64,000 nucleotides of DNA, taken from Flammeovirga pectinis (GTDB taxonomy: Bacteria > Bacteroidota > Bacteroidia > Cytophagales > Flammeovirgaceae). Where the stretch lies: contig NZ_CP034563.1 of the NCBI RefSeq assembly GCF_003970675.1, positions 1,183,501 to 1,247,500 on the forward strand, given 5' to 3'. Position 1 is the stretch's first letter; each line of letters opens with the position of its first letter. Shown piece after piece: positions 18,114-27,410 of this stretch. The translations under genes were made by a program, and so were the position numbers. The notes under the pieces were generated by a model, which saw nothing but the letters and a program-made list of their open reading frames with translations, was not told the DNA's origin and made no database searches.

Positions 18114-18977
18114 TTAAGCAATATCGGCCATTAAATCACCAATATCTGACGTTTCCGTTTCTCCTTTTTCTATATGCAATACCCTTTGTGGGAATGGAAT
18201 TTCAATCTTGTTATTATCAAGTGCAATTTTACATTCTTCTAAAGTTTCGAATAAGAATCCCCAATAATCTTCAATTTTAACAAAAGCTCTTAATTGTAAA
18301 TCAACTGAGCTATCGCCTAAATTAGTAACAAAAACTACTGGTGCTTCTGGGTCTTTAAGCACTCGCTTATCGTTCATAATTACATTTAGTAATACATTTC
18401 TAGCTTCTTTAATATCTGCTCCATAAGAGATCCCAATAGGAACATCTACCCTAGTAATCCCTTCTCTAGAATAATTTTTAATTACACCACCTGCTAATGA
18501 TCCATTTGGTAAAAATACCTGACGCATTTTAGGTGTTTGGATTGTTGTAGCAAAAAGACCGACATCTATTACTGTACCTAAATGTCCGTTTACTTCTATA
18601 AACTCGCCTTTTCTAAAAGGACGCAAAGTTAACAGTAAGGCTCCACCTGCAATGTTGGCCAAAGAACCTTGCAAAGCTAAACCTACCGCTAAACCTGCAG
18701 AACCTAACATTGCAATAAAAGAGGTCGTCTCTACACCTGCCATATCTATAGAACCTATAAATATAATCACTGTTAAACTTACAGATGTAAGCTGTGTAAA
18801 GAAGTCTATTAGAGCATGGTTCGTCGATTTCTTTTTAATTTGTTTATTTACTATAAGTGTTATTCTTTTAGTAATTTTTGTACCAATCCAGAAAAAGGCA
18901 ATGCCTTGAATCATTTGTAAACCGTAGCGAGAAAATAATCTCAAAATGTCGTCTTGATATTGGGTAATTTCTTCCAT
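18114..18977 (-). CDS. Small-conductance mechanosensitive channel, MscS family
   Basis: A 287-residue membrane channel that opens on membrane tension to release solutes during hypo-osmotic shock. It has three N-terminal helices. The pore helix TM3 has the Gly/Ala pattern 'GSAGLAVGLALQGSLANIAG' (about residues 90-112), followed by the conserved 'LRPFRKGEFI' entry to the beta domain and a C-terminal alpha/beta cage. Length equals the minimal MscS type (E. coli MscS is 286). It is a single-gene unit, convergent with the siderophore operon. Confidence 0.95.
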   Translation of the reverse strand: MEEITQYQDDILRLFSRYGLQMIQGIAFFWIGTKITKRITLIVNKQIKKKSTNHALIDFFTQLTSVSLTVIIFIGSIDMAGVETTSFIAMLGSAGLAVGLALQGSLANIAGGALLLTLRPFRKGEFIEVNGHLGTVIDVGLFATTIQTPKMRQVFLPNGSLAGGVIKNYSREGITRVDVPIGISYGADIKEARNVLLNVIMNDKRVLKDPEAPVVFVTNLGDSSVDLQLRAFVKIEDYWGFLFETLEECKIALDNNKIEIPFPQRVLHIEKGETETSDIGDLMADIA

Positions 18978-19252
18978 CTTCTTATAGTAGTTATAGATTA
19001 TTATTTTTATATGCCCACAAAGTAAAGTGTATTAATTGTGTTTTTGTTTAATCATAAACATTTATTCAGCAAAGGAAATTTAATCAAAAAGAGGACTAAC
19101 AAATAACTAGAATAAAAATACCATAAATCAATAAAACATCGGTATTCATTATAAAGCAAACACTTATTAATAGAAGTAGAATGTTTTGTTTTTTTTATTG
19201 ACATTTGGCGCGTCTATTAAATTATTATTTACATATTTCTTATTGATTCATA

Positions 19253-20152
19253 ATGGAAAATATTTCTATAAAAACTATTTTTCTTTCTCTGCTTGTCTTG
19301 TCTGGAATTTGGTTTATGATTGTTTTAATTAAGCAATTAAGAAAAAGGTTAGCTATTAATAATATAGAAACAGAAAGTAGTATTGGATTGGGGTTAACTG
19401 GTTTTGTAGGTAACTTTATGGATACTTTAGGTATCGGGTCTTTTGCAATAATGACCAGTTCTTTCAAGAATTTCAAACTTGTAGAAGACAAGAAAATTCC
19501 TGGAACATTAAATGCTGGTGTTGCAATTGTTTGTATTGCTCAGGCATTTATTTTTATTAAAGCCGTGCCTGTAGATACCACTACACTAATGTCTATGATA
19601 TTTTCTGCTTTAGCGGGAGCATTAATTGGAGCAAGAATAGTTTCTAAAATGAAAAAGAAAACTATACAACTTACCATGACAATAGCTTTGGCAATTATGG
19701 GGCTTACCTTAATTTTAGGTAAGATGGAAGTATTTCCTGTTGGTGGAAATGCAATGGGGCTAGAAGGTTGGAAATTAGTTGTTGCTTGTATTGCTAATTT
19801 CTTGTTTGGTGCTTTAAATACTGTTGGTGTTGGGTTATTTGCGCCATGTATGGTTACCGTTTACCTTTTAGGTTTAAACCCTGCCGCAACGTTTCCTATT
19901 ATGATGGGTTCTACAGCTTTATTGGTTCCTTTTGCAGGGATTAAATTTCTTAAAGAAGATGTTGTTTCTATGAAGGGAACTATACTAATGAATATATGCG
20001 GTACAATAGGTGTTTTTGTTGCTGCCTACCTTGTTAAATCACTTGATTTAAATTTACTACAATACCTTATAATTTTTGTTGTAGCTTACACAACATGGTT
20101 AATGGGTAAATCTTATTTAATTTCTTCTAAAGAAATAGTTTCAGGAGAATAA
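19253..20152 (+). CDS. TauE/SafE family sulfite/anion permease
   Basis: A 299-residue protein with about eight membrane helices. Two related halves each carry Gly-rich segments of the TauE/SafE family ('GLTGFVGNFMDTLGIGSFAI' near 48-67 and 'NFLFGALNTVGVGLFAPCM' near 183-201). Members transport sulfite, sulfonates or other organic anions; the substrate here is unknown. It stands alone, with a 275-base upstream gap. There the element GACATTTG near 19200 is one base off the -7 consensus. Confidence 0.88.
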   Translation: MENISIKTIFLSLLVLSGIWFMIVLIKQLRKRLAINNIETESSIGLGLTGFVGNFMDTLGIGSFAIMTSSFKNFKLVEDKKIPGTLNAGVAIVCIAQAFIFIKAVPVDTTTLMSMIFSALAGALIGARIVSKMKKKTIQLTMTIALAIMGLTLILGKMEVFPVGGNAMGLEGWKLVVACIANFLFGALNTVGVGLFAPCMVTVYLLGLNPAATFPIMMGSTALLVPFAGIKFLKEDVVSMKGTILMNICGTIGVFVAAYLVKSLDLNLLQYLIIFVVAYTTWLMGKSYLISSKEIVSGE

Positions 20153-20309
20153 ACAGACGTTAGTTCATGGCAAAAGTATAGTAAATAGCATAAGAAAATC
20201 AGTTGACAGAAAAGTTTAAGTAGTATATTTTACTCATTTTCAATTAAATAGAGTAGATTGCAGCACTATTTAAAATAAAGCTACTATTAAAACTAATCAG
20301 CATTTTTCT

Positions 20310-22121
20310 ATGCAAACTAAAACTATACTAATTTTCTGTGCCTTATTGGTATGGAAAACAACGAATGTCTACGCACAATACCAAACAAAGTCAACATTTC
20401 TAAATGATCCGACTGAAGCCACTAAATTTGTAAAAGGAGTTGCCGATTTCTTACGTACAACCAAAGATGAAAAAGGAGGATATTATTCTTTTGTTGAAGC
20501 TGATGGAAGTATTAAAAAGGAGCAAATGGAATCTTGGACTGGTGGTTATAACTTAAAAAGTTTTTGTAGTCAAACTAGAGTGGCCTATACATTTGCTAGG
20601 GCTTTTATGCTCACTGGAGACACAACATACCTTAAAGATGCAGAACATGCACTCGATTTTCTCTATGAAAAAGGTTGGGACGAAGAATACGACGGTTGGT
20701 ACTTTACATATAATGTAGATGCTGATAAAAGTTTTGGACCTCCATGGAATGAAAACTCTAAGTGGACTTTCCAACAAGAGTATGCAATTTTAGGTATTAT
20801 TGCTATGGTAGATGTACTTGGAGGAATAGCATCGGAAAATCGCCATACAGAGTGGCTAGATAAATCTATGGTGTCTTTATATGAACATGTTTGGGATAGC
20901 CACAGTACCAATTTTGGTTATTATGAAAATGCATCAAGAAGATGGGGCAATAAATACGGCAAAGGGTTTACAGGTACTATTGATGGAATTAATACGCATG
21001 CAGCTTTACTTGCCCTTATGACGAATGAAGAACAACATAATTTACGTTACCAACAATTAGCAGACATATCACGAGATAAATTAGCAGGAAATATGGATGC
21101 GGAGGGCGTTAAAATTGGTTTCCCCGAAAACTTCCATTCAGATTGGAGTATTAACCAAGACAATACTGGAGCGAGCGTTGGACACATGCTTAAAACTGCT
21201 TGGTGCTTAGGTAGAGCTGCTGTTTATTTTGATGATAGAAGCTACAGAACTGCTGCAGAAGAAATTATTGATCATGTTTATACTTCTAATTTGTATGATA
21301 AAAATAATGGTGCTCCGTATGAATGGGCAAATTGGAAAACTGGTGTAGTTACGGATCGAAACAAATGCCATTGGGTAGTTGAACAAGGTTTTACTGGACC
21401 AATGATTGCCTCTTTTATTACAAATGATAAGGACAAGAAAGAACGCTATCTACAAATGGCAGATGAATCTCTTTATTTCTTTGAGCAAAACATGATTTCG
21501 TCTATTGGCCTTTCTCATGAATATGTAACTCCTGGGGGAAATCCAATTGATGGTTTAAAAGCCAATATGTTTAAATCTGGATTTCATGATGCTGAATTGG
21601 GCTTCTTTGCCTATTTATATGGACAAGCTTATCTTACCGCTTCAAAATTTAGTCTATATTATTATTTAACACCATCAGAAGACAAAGTATTTACATTAAT
21701 GCCATTAGCCTACCCTAATAGTCAATTAAAAATTTCTAATGTAGAACTTGATGGGAAACAATACGCTAATTTTAATGGCGAACAAAATGAAGTTAGTGTA
21801 TTAGCAAATCGTGGAGGCGTTTTTAAAGTTGAATTTACTCCTACACCTTTAACTTCTGTATTAACTACTGCAGCTATTTCTAAAAATGAAAAAATTAAAG
21901 TTTTCCCTACATTATTTTCTGATAAAATAACTATCAAAACAACAATTAATGGATACTATACCATACGTATATATGATATGTTTGGTAATATATTCTATAA
22001 AAATTTGACAAATACTCCTACTACTATTGTAGAAAACCTGCAGAAAGTTCCAAAAGGAATTTATATAGTAAATATACAATCTGAGGAAATAAATCAAGGT
22101 TTTAAAATTATTAAAAACTAG
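20310..22121 (+). CDS. Secreted AGE-family (N-acylglucosamine 2-epimerase-like) protein with T9SS sorting domain
   Basis: A 603-residue protein. Residues 1-22 are a signal peptide (NVYAQ). Residues about 35-440 form an (alpha/alpha)6 barrel of the AGE epimerase/isomerase type, with 'NTHAALLALM', 'VGHMLKTAWCLGRA', 'HWVVEQGFTG' and 'GFHDAELG' at the places where the family's active-site histidines lie. Residues about 530-603 are a type A T9SS C-terminal domain (KVFPTLFSDKITIK ... PKGIYIVNI). AGE enzymes act on free sugars and are usually cytosolic; this one is predicted to be exported and cell-surface or secreted. The usual Glu after GH is replaced by Lys in GHMLK, so the reaction may differ. 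The substrate is unknown. Confidence 0.82.
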   Translation: MQTKTILIFCALLVWKTTNVYAQYQTKSTFLNDPTEATKFVKGVADFLRTTKDEKGGYYSFVEADGSIKKEQMESWTGGYNLKSFCSQTRVAYTFARAFMLTGDTTYLKDAEHALDFLYEKGWDEEYDGWYFTYNVDADKSFGPPWNENSKWTFQQEYAILGIIAMVDVLGGIASENRHTEWLDKSMVSLYEHVWDSHSTNFGYYENASRRWGNKYGKGFTGTIDGINTHAALLALMTNEEQHNLRYQQLADISRDKLAGNMDAEGVKIGFPENFHSDWSINQDNTGASVGHMLKTAWCLGRAAVYFDDRSYRTAAEEIIDHVYTSNLYDKNNGAPYEWANWKTGVVTDRNKCHWVVEQGFTGPMIASFITNDKDKKERYLQMADESLYFFEQNMISSIGLSHEYVTPGGNPIDGLKANMFKSGFHDAELGFFAYLYGQAYLTASKFSLYYYLTPSEDKVFTLMPLAYPNSQLKISNVELDGKQYANFNGEQNEVSVLANRGGVFKVEFTPTPLTSVLTTAAISKNEKIKVFPTLFSDKITIKTTINGYYTIRIYDMFGNIFYKNLTNTPTTIVENLQKVPKGIYIVNIQSEEINQGFKIIKN

Positions 22122-22139
22122 TATCCTTTGATTATAAAT

Positions 22140-22179
22140 AAGAGTCATCCCGTATTATTTCTAATAAGGGATGACTCTT
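22140..22179 (+). terminator. Terminator of the AGE-like gene
   Basis: Perfect 12-bp stem AAGAGTCATCCC (22140-22151) and GGGATGACTCTT (22168-22179) with a 16-base loop, followed by GTTTATTTT. It begins 18 bases after the stop codon. Confidence 0.9.
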
Positions 22180-22249
22180 GTTTATTTTAGAAGTACTACA
22201 ATAGAATTTCTATTCGTTAGTAATCGATTCTATTTGTACTAATTAGCTA

Positions 22250-22783
22250 TTATTTAGAAGTGTATTCTCCATGTCCTGTTAAATACACATCTTTTTTATC
22301 TTTTCCTTTGATAAGAAATACTCTGTAAACTTCTTTACCGCGTTCAAAACCAGCTTTTATTTTTTCTGAAGCACCAATTACTGTCCAATCTGGGAAATCT
22401 TTATTCACCTTCGCTAAAACGTATTGAGGAAGTTGAACATTATCAATTTTTCTTTTGATTAAAACGATTTTCCCTTCTTTATCTAAATATACTTTTTCAG
22501 TACCATTTTCTGTTTTTACATATACTTCATATGTTTTAGAAAATAAACCTAACACAGGTTTTTTATGGTAGACCATTTCATAATCTTTCTGAATTAATGC
22601 AACAGGTATAATGTTTACATAATCAACAAATCCTTCTGGAAATTCTGCATCAATATGTTGATAGATTGTACCGTCTACTTCACTTTGGTCTATTTCTTTA
22701 ACTTTTAAAACAGCTTTTTGAGCGATTGCAAAACTACTTAAACCAATAAATGCCGCGATAAATAATAAAAATTTGTGTTTCAT
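22250..22783 (-). CDS. Secreted PepSY-like protein of unknown function
   Basis: A 177-residue exported protein with a signal peptide (1-21, SSFAIAQ). The body shows two short alpha/beta repeats with the pattern 'LPQYVLAKVNKDFPDW', as in the PepSY-like (BLIP-like fold) proteins of Bacteroidota; these are small periplasmic proteins without known activity. There is no operon partner: the neighbours are convergent or separated by over 100 bases. The 'TVIGASE' segment followed by 'VYRVFLIKG' supports the family call. Its role is unknown. Confidence 0.7.
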   Translation of the reverse strand: MKHKFLLFIAAFIGLSSFAIAQKAVLKVKEIDQSEVDGTIYQHIDAEFPEGFVDYVNIIPVALIQKDYEMVYHKKPVLGLFSKTYEVYVKTENGTEKVYLDKEGKIVLIKRKIDNVQLPQYVLAKVNKDFPDWTVIGASEKIKAGFERGKEVYRVFLIKGKDKKDVYLTGHGEYTSK

Positions 22784-22896
22784 AATTGTATGTATTTTTG
22801 TGTAATGATACTTATGAAAACGGCATTAATTGAAATAAAAATCACAGAAAATAATTAAAGAATTACAGATTATGATTTATGATTAAAGAAATAATA

Positions 22897-23421
22897 CTAA
22901 CTATTTAACATCGGGAAATATCGTTCATCTAAAATATTCATATGATGTATTTGATGTCCTACAATTGTAAAACCAAGTGCTAAAACACTAATTTCTTGTC
23001 CGCTTGCAGTTCCAACTTGTAAAAGCATTTCGTCTGAAAAACTTTTAAATAAAGCTATTGTACCTAAACGTACCGCCTGAAACTCATTAATTAAGTCTGA
23101 CAATTCTCTGTGGTTGGCCATGCTATTTACTGCATAATCGTTTTCCTCAAAGCCTGGAATTGGTGTTTTATCTTCACGAGCAAAGCGTAAAGCTCGATAT
23201 GCTAAAATCCTTTCTGTATCAATTAGGTGTTGAAGCAGATCTAAAGCAGTCCATTTATTGGCAGCATATACTTGAGTACCTAATTTTTCTAGTTGTTCAA
23301 CAAAATCGCTATTAATTTTTGTAATCGATTCTGATAGTACATCTACTACATTGTTATCTTCTGTAAGATTGATATATCTATCAAAATATTCAGGCATAAA
23401 AGGAAGTTCTTTCTTGTTCAT
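22897..23421 (-). CDS. DinB-family metal-binding protein
   Basis: A 174-residue four-helix-bundle protein of the DinB/YfiT type. The three expected metal ligands are present: His65 in 'LLQHLIDTER' and His156 and His160 in 'HQIHHMNILDERYF'. Family members are thiol-dependent hydrolases or transferases, or stress proteins, with an unassigned substrate in most bacteria; none can be assigned here. It is cytoplasmic with no signal peptide, and is a single gene divergent from phoH. Confidence 0.88.
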   Translation of the reverse strand: MNKKELPFMPEYFDRYINLTEDNNVVDVLSESITKINSDFVEQLEKLGTQVYAANKWTALDLLQHLIDTERILAYRALRFAREDKTPIPGFEENDYAVNSMANHRELSDLINEFQAVRLGTIALFKSFSDEMLLQVGTASGQEISVLALGFTIVGHQIHHMNILDERYFPMLNS

Positions 23422-23845
23422 TTTTTTTAATTTAGTAGTAGATTATTAATTATTTGTCAGTACCTCAATCATTAAAAGAAATTTTTCAAATTAAAGTTAT
23501 TGATTAAAACCCTCTTGATTCTTTTTATAGTTATTCTACTTATTAAGTGATACTAAATATGCGGTACTTCATATACAATATACATTTAAAATTTATTTGT
23601 ACCCAAAAATAATACAATTCTAATTTTGAATTTGATTTATCTAACGATAGTTAATTAAATGAAAAAAAAATATATCCTCGATTTTGGCAAATTTACAAAA
23701 ATGGAAACCTCTACATTATCAGGTAGATACCAATAAATATATAAAACTGAACTAAACATTAACTTTAATAGTGCAATAATAAATCATTAGTGTATTTGAA
23801 TAATAATTATTAGCTTATAGTAGCATTAAACTTAACTATACTACT
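23422..23845. other. Intergenic region between dinB-like and phoH genes, with a possible 25-residue ORF
   Basis: A 424-base AT-rich gap between divergent genes. The only reading frame of note is at 23659-23736 on the plus strand (ATG to TAA, 25 residues, beginning MKKKYILDFG). It has no recognisable homologue or strong promoter, so I do not call it a gene. No hairpin or consensus promoter was found for phoH. Confidence 0.4.
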
Positions 23846-25165
23846 ATGAAGAAAATTTTTGTTCTTGATACTTCAGTATTACTTTTTGATCACGATTCTA
23901 TAACGAACTTCGAGGAGAATGATGTTGCCATTCCTATAACAGTACTCGAAGAACTTGATAAATTTAAAATTGGGAATGACACTAAAAATTTCGAAGCTCG
24001 TGCCGTTTGTCGTTTTATTGACGATATTTCTATCAACAAAAACTTAAATAATTGGATTCCTCTACCCGGAGATAACAAAGGCGATTTTAAAATTTTAATG
24101 CACGATTCTTCTAAGGCTTCTGCTGTAGAAAATACGTACGGTAACCTAAAGAACGATCATAAAATATTAAATGCTGCTGTTGTTTTACAAGAGAAATTTC
24201 CAGACCGTAAAATTGTACTTATTACTAAGGATATTAACCTTAGGGTAAAGGCAAAAGCAATAGGTTTACCAGCCCAAGATTTAATGAAGGGTAAGGTTAA
24301 GGATGTAAAGAAAATCCATGGTGGCTTTATAGAGATTTCTGGTATTGACAGTAACCTTATTCGTAATTTCTATAAAAATGGTAAAATTGAAGACATCAGT
24401 ATTCTTGGTGACAAAAAAGTAAACAATGAGTATTACATCTTAAAAAATGGCACTTCTTCTGCTCTCGCTTTCTATAATCCGCACACAATGCATATAGAAA
24501 AAGTAGAAAAAGAATATGTCTACAATATTAAACCTAGAAATGCAGAACAAGCTTTTGCCATTCATGCAATTTTAAATGACAATATTAAATTAGTTACACT
24601 ACAAGGTGTTGCAGGAACGGGTAAAACATTAATTGCTTTGGCATGTGCTTTAGAACGCTCTAACCAATACAATCAGATAATTTTGGCTAGACCAATAATA
24701 CCTTTATCTAACAGAGAGATTGGGTATTTACCGGGAGATGCTCAAGAGAAGATCAATCCGTATATGCAACCACTTTTTGATAATCTTAAGTTTATTAAGA
24801 GCCAAACTTCTAGCAATGGGAAAAAAGCCAAAAACATAGATGGTATGTTAGAAGAGGGTAAAATTGAAATTATGCCTTTGGCTTTTATTAGAGGACGTAG
24901 CTTAGAAAATGTAATCATGATAATTGATGAATCTCAAAACCTCACTCCTCACGAAATTAAAACAATTGTAACAAGAGCGGGAGAAAATACAAAGATCATC
25001 TTTACAGGAGATGTAAAGCAGATTGACACTCCTTACCTTGATGAACAAAGTAATGGTCTAAGTTTTATGATTGATAAACTTAAAGGTGACCCTCTCTTTG
25101 CAAATATCAAATTGATGAAAGGTGAGCGAAGTGCTCTTGCTAATTTAGCCAACGAAAAATTATAA
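23846..25165 (+). CDS. PhoH-family protein with N-terminal PIN domain (PhoH2 type)
   Basis: A 439-residue fusion. The N-terminal PIN nuclease domain (about 1-150) starts with 'VLDTSVLLFDHDS', giving the first catalytic Asp at residue 7. A PhoH ATPase domain (about 225-439) has Walker A GVAGTGKT at 254-261 and Walker B DESQN at 361-365. Proteins of this layout act as RNA helicase-nucleases in mycobacteria, and the architecture is widespread in Bacteroidota. A single-gene unit, closed by a strong terminator. Confidence 0.93.
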   Translation: MKKIFVLDTSVLLFDHDSITNFEENDVAIPITVLEELDKFKIGNDTKNFEARAVCRFIDDISINKNLNNWIPLPGDNKGDFKILMHDSSKASAVENTYGNLKNDHKILNAAVVLQEKFPDRKIVLITKDINLRVKAKAIGLPAQDLMKGKVKDVKKIHGGFIEISGIDSNLIRNFYKNGKIEDISILGDKKVNNEYYILKNGTSSALAFYNPHTMHIEKVEKEYVYNIKPRNAEQAFAIHAILNDNIKLVTLQGVAGTGKTLIALACALERSNQYNQIILARPIIPLSNREIGYLPGDAQEKINPYMQPLFDNLKFIKSQTSSNGKKAKNIDGMLEEGKIEIMPLAFIRGRSLENVIMIIDESQNLTPHEIKTIVTRAGENTKIIFTGDVKQIDTPYLDEQSNGLSFMIDKLKGDPLFANIKLMKGERSALANLANEKL

Positions 25166-25185
25166 ATTCACCGCAAAATCACATA

Positions 25186-25220
25186 AAAGTGCATTACTAC
25201 TTATAATAGTAACGCACTTT
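25186..25220 (+). terminator. Terminator of phoH
   Basis: Arms AAAGTGCATTACTA (25186-25199) and TAGTAACGCACTTT (25207-25220) pair over 14 bases with one mismatch and a 7-base loop, followed by a run of T. It begins 21 bases past the phoH stop. Confidence 0.9.
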
Positions 25221-25270
25221 TTTTTTGTGTAACTATAATTTTTTTTAGATATAAATAGTACATTTAAATC

Positions 25271-26098
25271 ATGAATACTATAATATCAGCTCAAGAATTA
25301 TTCGAGATAATTAATCAACCTAATGTAATTGTCTTAGATGCTAGTCAGCCTGGAGATAAAGTAGGGTTAACACCTAAAAACCCAGGTTTACAAATTTTAA
25401 ATGCTAGAACTTTTGATCTAAAAAATGATTTTAGCGATCAAAATAATCCATTACCTAATACACTTCAAAACGCGAAAGATTTTGAAAATGCATGCCGTAA
25501 TTTAGGTATCAATAATAATAGTATTGTAGTGATATATGATAACCTAGGTATTTTTACTAGTCCACGAGCTTGGTGGATGTTTAAGTCTATGGGTTTTGAT
25601 AATGTACATGTATTAGATGGTGGTTTAGACAGTTGGCTATCAAATGGATATTCAATAGAAAAAATTTCAAAAAAAGAATATCCTAAAGGTGATTTTACTG
25701 CTAAATTCTCCTCTAAAAATGTAGTTGATGCGGCTAAGGTAAATACCAATATATCAACTAAAGAATACCAATTAATAGATGCCAGAGGGGCACAAAGATT
25801 TGATGGAACTGTAGAGGAACCAAGAGCCGGAATACGCAGTGGACATATTCCGAATGCTTTAAATTTACCGTTTAAATCTTTACTTAAAGATGGGAAATTT
25901 AAAAGTGAAGAAGAAAGAAGGGAATTATTTGACGCACTGAATTTAGATGATAAACCTTTAATTTTCAGTTGCGGTTCTGGAGTAACTGCATGTGTAGTTT
26001 ATTTGGCTTCTGAAGGTATTTTAAATCAAGAAAAAGCTGTTTATGACGGCTCTTGGAGTGAATGGGGACAATCTGACTTCCCTATCATAAAAAGTTAA
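25271..26098 (+). CDS. Two-domain sulfurtransferase (rhodanese / 3-mercaptopyruvate type)
   Basis: A 275-residue cytoplasmic enzyme made of two rhodanese domains. The N-terminal domain (about 1-130) is structural. The C-terminal domain (about 150-275) carries the catalytic loop CGSGVTA with nucleophile Cys234. The CG[ST]GVTA form of the loop is typical of 3-mercaptopyruvate sulfurtransferases rather than thiosulfate rhodaneses (CRxGxR-like), so mercaptopyruvate is the likelier sulfur donor. The conserved 'SGHIPNALNLP' segment precedes it. It is a single gene. Confidence 0.92.
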   Translation: MNTIISAQELFEIINQPNVIVLDASQPGDKVGLTPKNPGLQILNARTFDLKNDFSDQNNPLPNTLQNAKDFENACRNLGINNNSIVVIYDNLGIFTSPRAWWMFKSMGFDNVHVLDGGLDSWLSNGYSIEKISKKEYPKGDFTAKFSSKNVVDAAKVNTNISTKEYQLIDARGAQRFDGTVEEPRAGIRSGHIPNALNLPFKSLLKDGKFKSEEERRELFDALNLDDKPLIFSCGSGVTACVVYLASEGILNQEKAVYDGSWSEWGQSDFPIIKS

Positions 26099-26413
26099 AT
26101 AATGATAGTTTTTAATCATTAATTAATTATCAAGACAATTAAAAAAGACGTTTATATAAACAGATATTTTAAAGAAAGAACGTAGAAGTCTTATAAATTT
26201 TTCTAGTACTTTTCCTATTACACAGCAAAGGAAAATCTATTGTGAAATGAAAGAATGTTTATTGCGATAGCATCATAAATAAGTATTTAAAACAAACAGA
26301 CTATTGTACCTTAATTGTTTATTACACATGAATGGTTAAGCAGAATCTAGAAAATTTATAAGACCTTTCTTTCCTCTCCTTAATATGGTACGGTTTTATT
26401 GCTGCAAATAAGC
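26099..26413. other. Intergenic region without a recognised element
   Basis: This 315-base gap holds only weak inverted repeats: AATGAT/ATCATT just after the sulfurtransferase stop, and TTTTCCT/AGGAAAA near 26210-26235. Neither has a T-run worth calling a terminator. No consensus TAnnTTTG promoter and no credible ORF were found. Confidence 0.4.
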
Positions 26414-27349
26414 ATGAAACTTATACTAACCTACTTCAAAGATTTCCAAAGAGATTATTATACAAAAAAGTTTATTGCCGCACTCCTAATTATTGGTTGT
26501 GGCCTTCTTGCATTTAATTATAGTTTAGACTTTGAAGATAGTTATATTGATAAATTTGCCCGTACAATTTTTCATACAATTGGGTTTTTCATTTATCATT
26601 ATTCGGCCTATTTCCTTGTTTTATTAGGCATACACTTCACCACAAATAGAAAGGTACTTCACCAATCAAAATCATTTTGGATTAAGCTTACTTTAGCGAT
26701 GCTAATACTAGCAATTTCTCGTTCCTTCTATTATCACATATATATTGCTGATTTGTTTGATGGAGTAACAAAACTTTATATAAGTAGAGTAATGACGAAG
26801 TTTAGAAAATTATCGCTCATTTTCTTACTTGTTGGAGGTGTTTATTGGCTTTTTGATAGAAATAAAGGTTTGCATTTTTATGGATTAGACTTTAAAGCCA
26901 AAAACTTAAAAATCTATGTGATATTATTGGCCTGCATGGTTCCTATTATAGCTGGAGCATCATTTTTAGATGGTTTTCAAAAATTTTATCCCTTTTATAA
27001 AAAATCTGGTGGAGCTCTAATGGCACAAGTTTACCATTTGCCAGAATGGATATTTGTAACAATTTATGAAACTGTTTATGCTTCAGAATTTATATCTGTT
27101 GAGTTGTTTTTTAGGGGCTTTTTAATACTAGGTTTCACTAAGTACTTGGGTAAAGATGTCGTTATACCAATGGCATTTACTTATGCAGTATATCATTTTG
27201 GTAAACCTATGGGAGAAGCAATAAGCTCTATTTTTGGAGGCTACATTTTAGGTGTAATTTCTTACTATTCTAAAAACCTTTGGGGTGGTGTTTTTCTGCA
27301 TGTAGGCATTGCATTACTAATGGAATTATTTGCTTACCTACACATGTAA
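26414..27349 (+). CDS. CPBP-family intramembrane protease-like protein
   Basis: A membrane protein of 311 residues from the ATG at 26414 (an in-frame TTG at 26399 is a weaker start). It has about eight helices. The C-terminal third fits the CPBP (Abi/Rce1-like) glutamic protease family: 'SVELFFRGFLILGF' supplies the motif 1 Glu and Arg, 'YAVYHFGKP' the motif 2 His, and the last helix carries 'FLHVGIALLMEL'. Motif 1 has a single Glu (VE) where the family usually has EE, so activity is probable but not certain. The substrate is unknown. Convergent with the next gene. Confidence 0.8.
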   Translation: MKLILTYFKDFQRDYYTKKFIAALLIIGCGLLAFNYSLDFEDSYIDKFARTIFHTIGFFIYHYSAYFLVLLGIHFTTNRKVLHQSKSFWIKLTLAMLILAISRSFYYHIYIADLFDGVTKLYISRVMTKFRKLSLIFLLVGGVYWLFDRNKGLHFYGLDFKAKNLKIYVILLACMVPIIAGASFLDGFQKFYPFYKKSGGALMAQVYHLPEWIFVTIYETVYASEFISVELFFRGFLILGFTKYLGKDVVIPMAFTYAVYHFGKPMGEAISSIFGGYILGVISYYSKNLWGGVFLHVGIALLMELFAYLHM

Positions 27350-27354
27350 AAAAA

Positions 27355-27387
27355 GCCATTCACAAAAATTAAATTAAAGTGAATGGC
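27355..27387. terminator. Terminator between convergent genes
   Basis: Perfect 9-bp stem GCCATTCAC (27355-27363) and GTGAATGGC (27379-27387). The run of A just before it reads as a T-run on the minus strand, so it mainly serves the 27411-30029 gene; on the plus strand the tail is poor. Confidence 0.75.
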
Positions 27388-27410
27388 CTGTAAGTTTAAA
27401 AAGCATTAAA

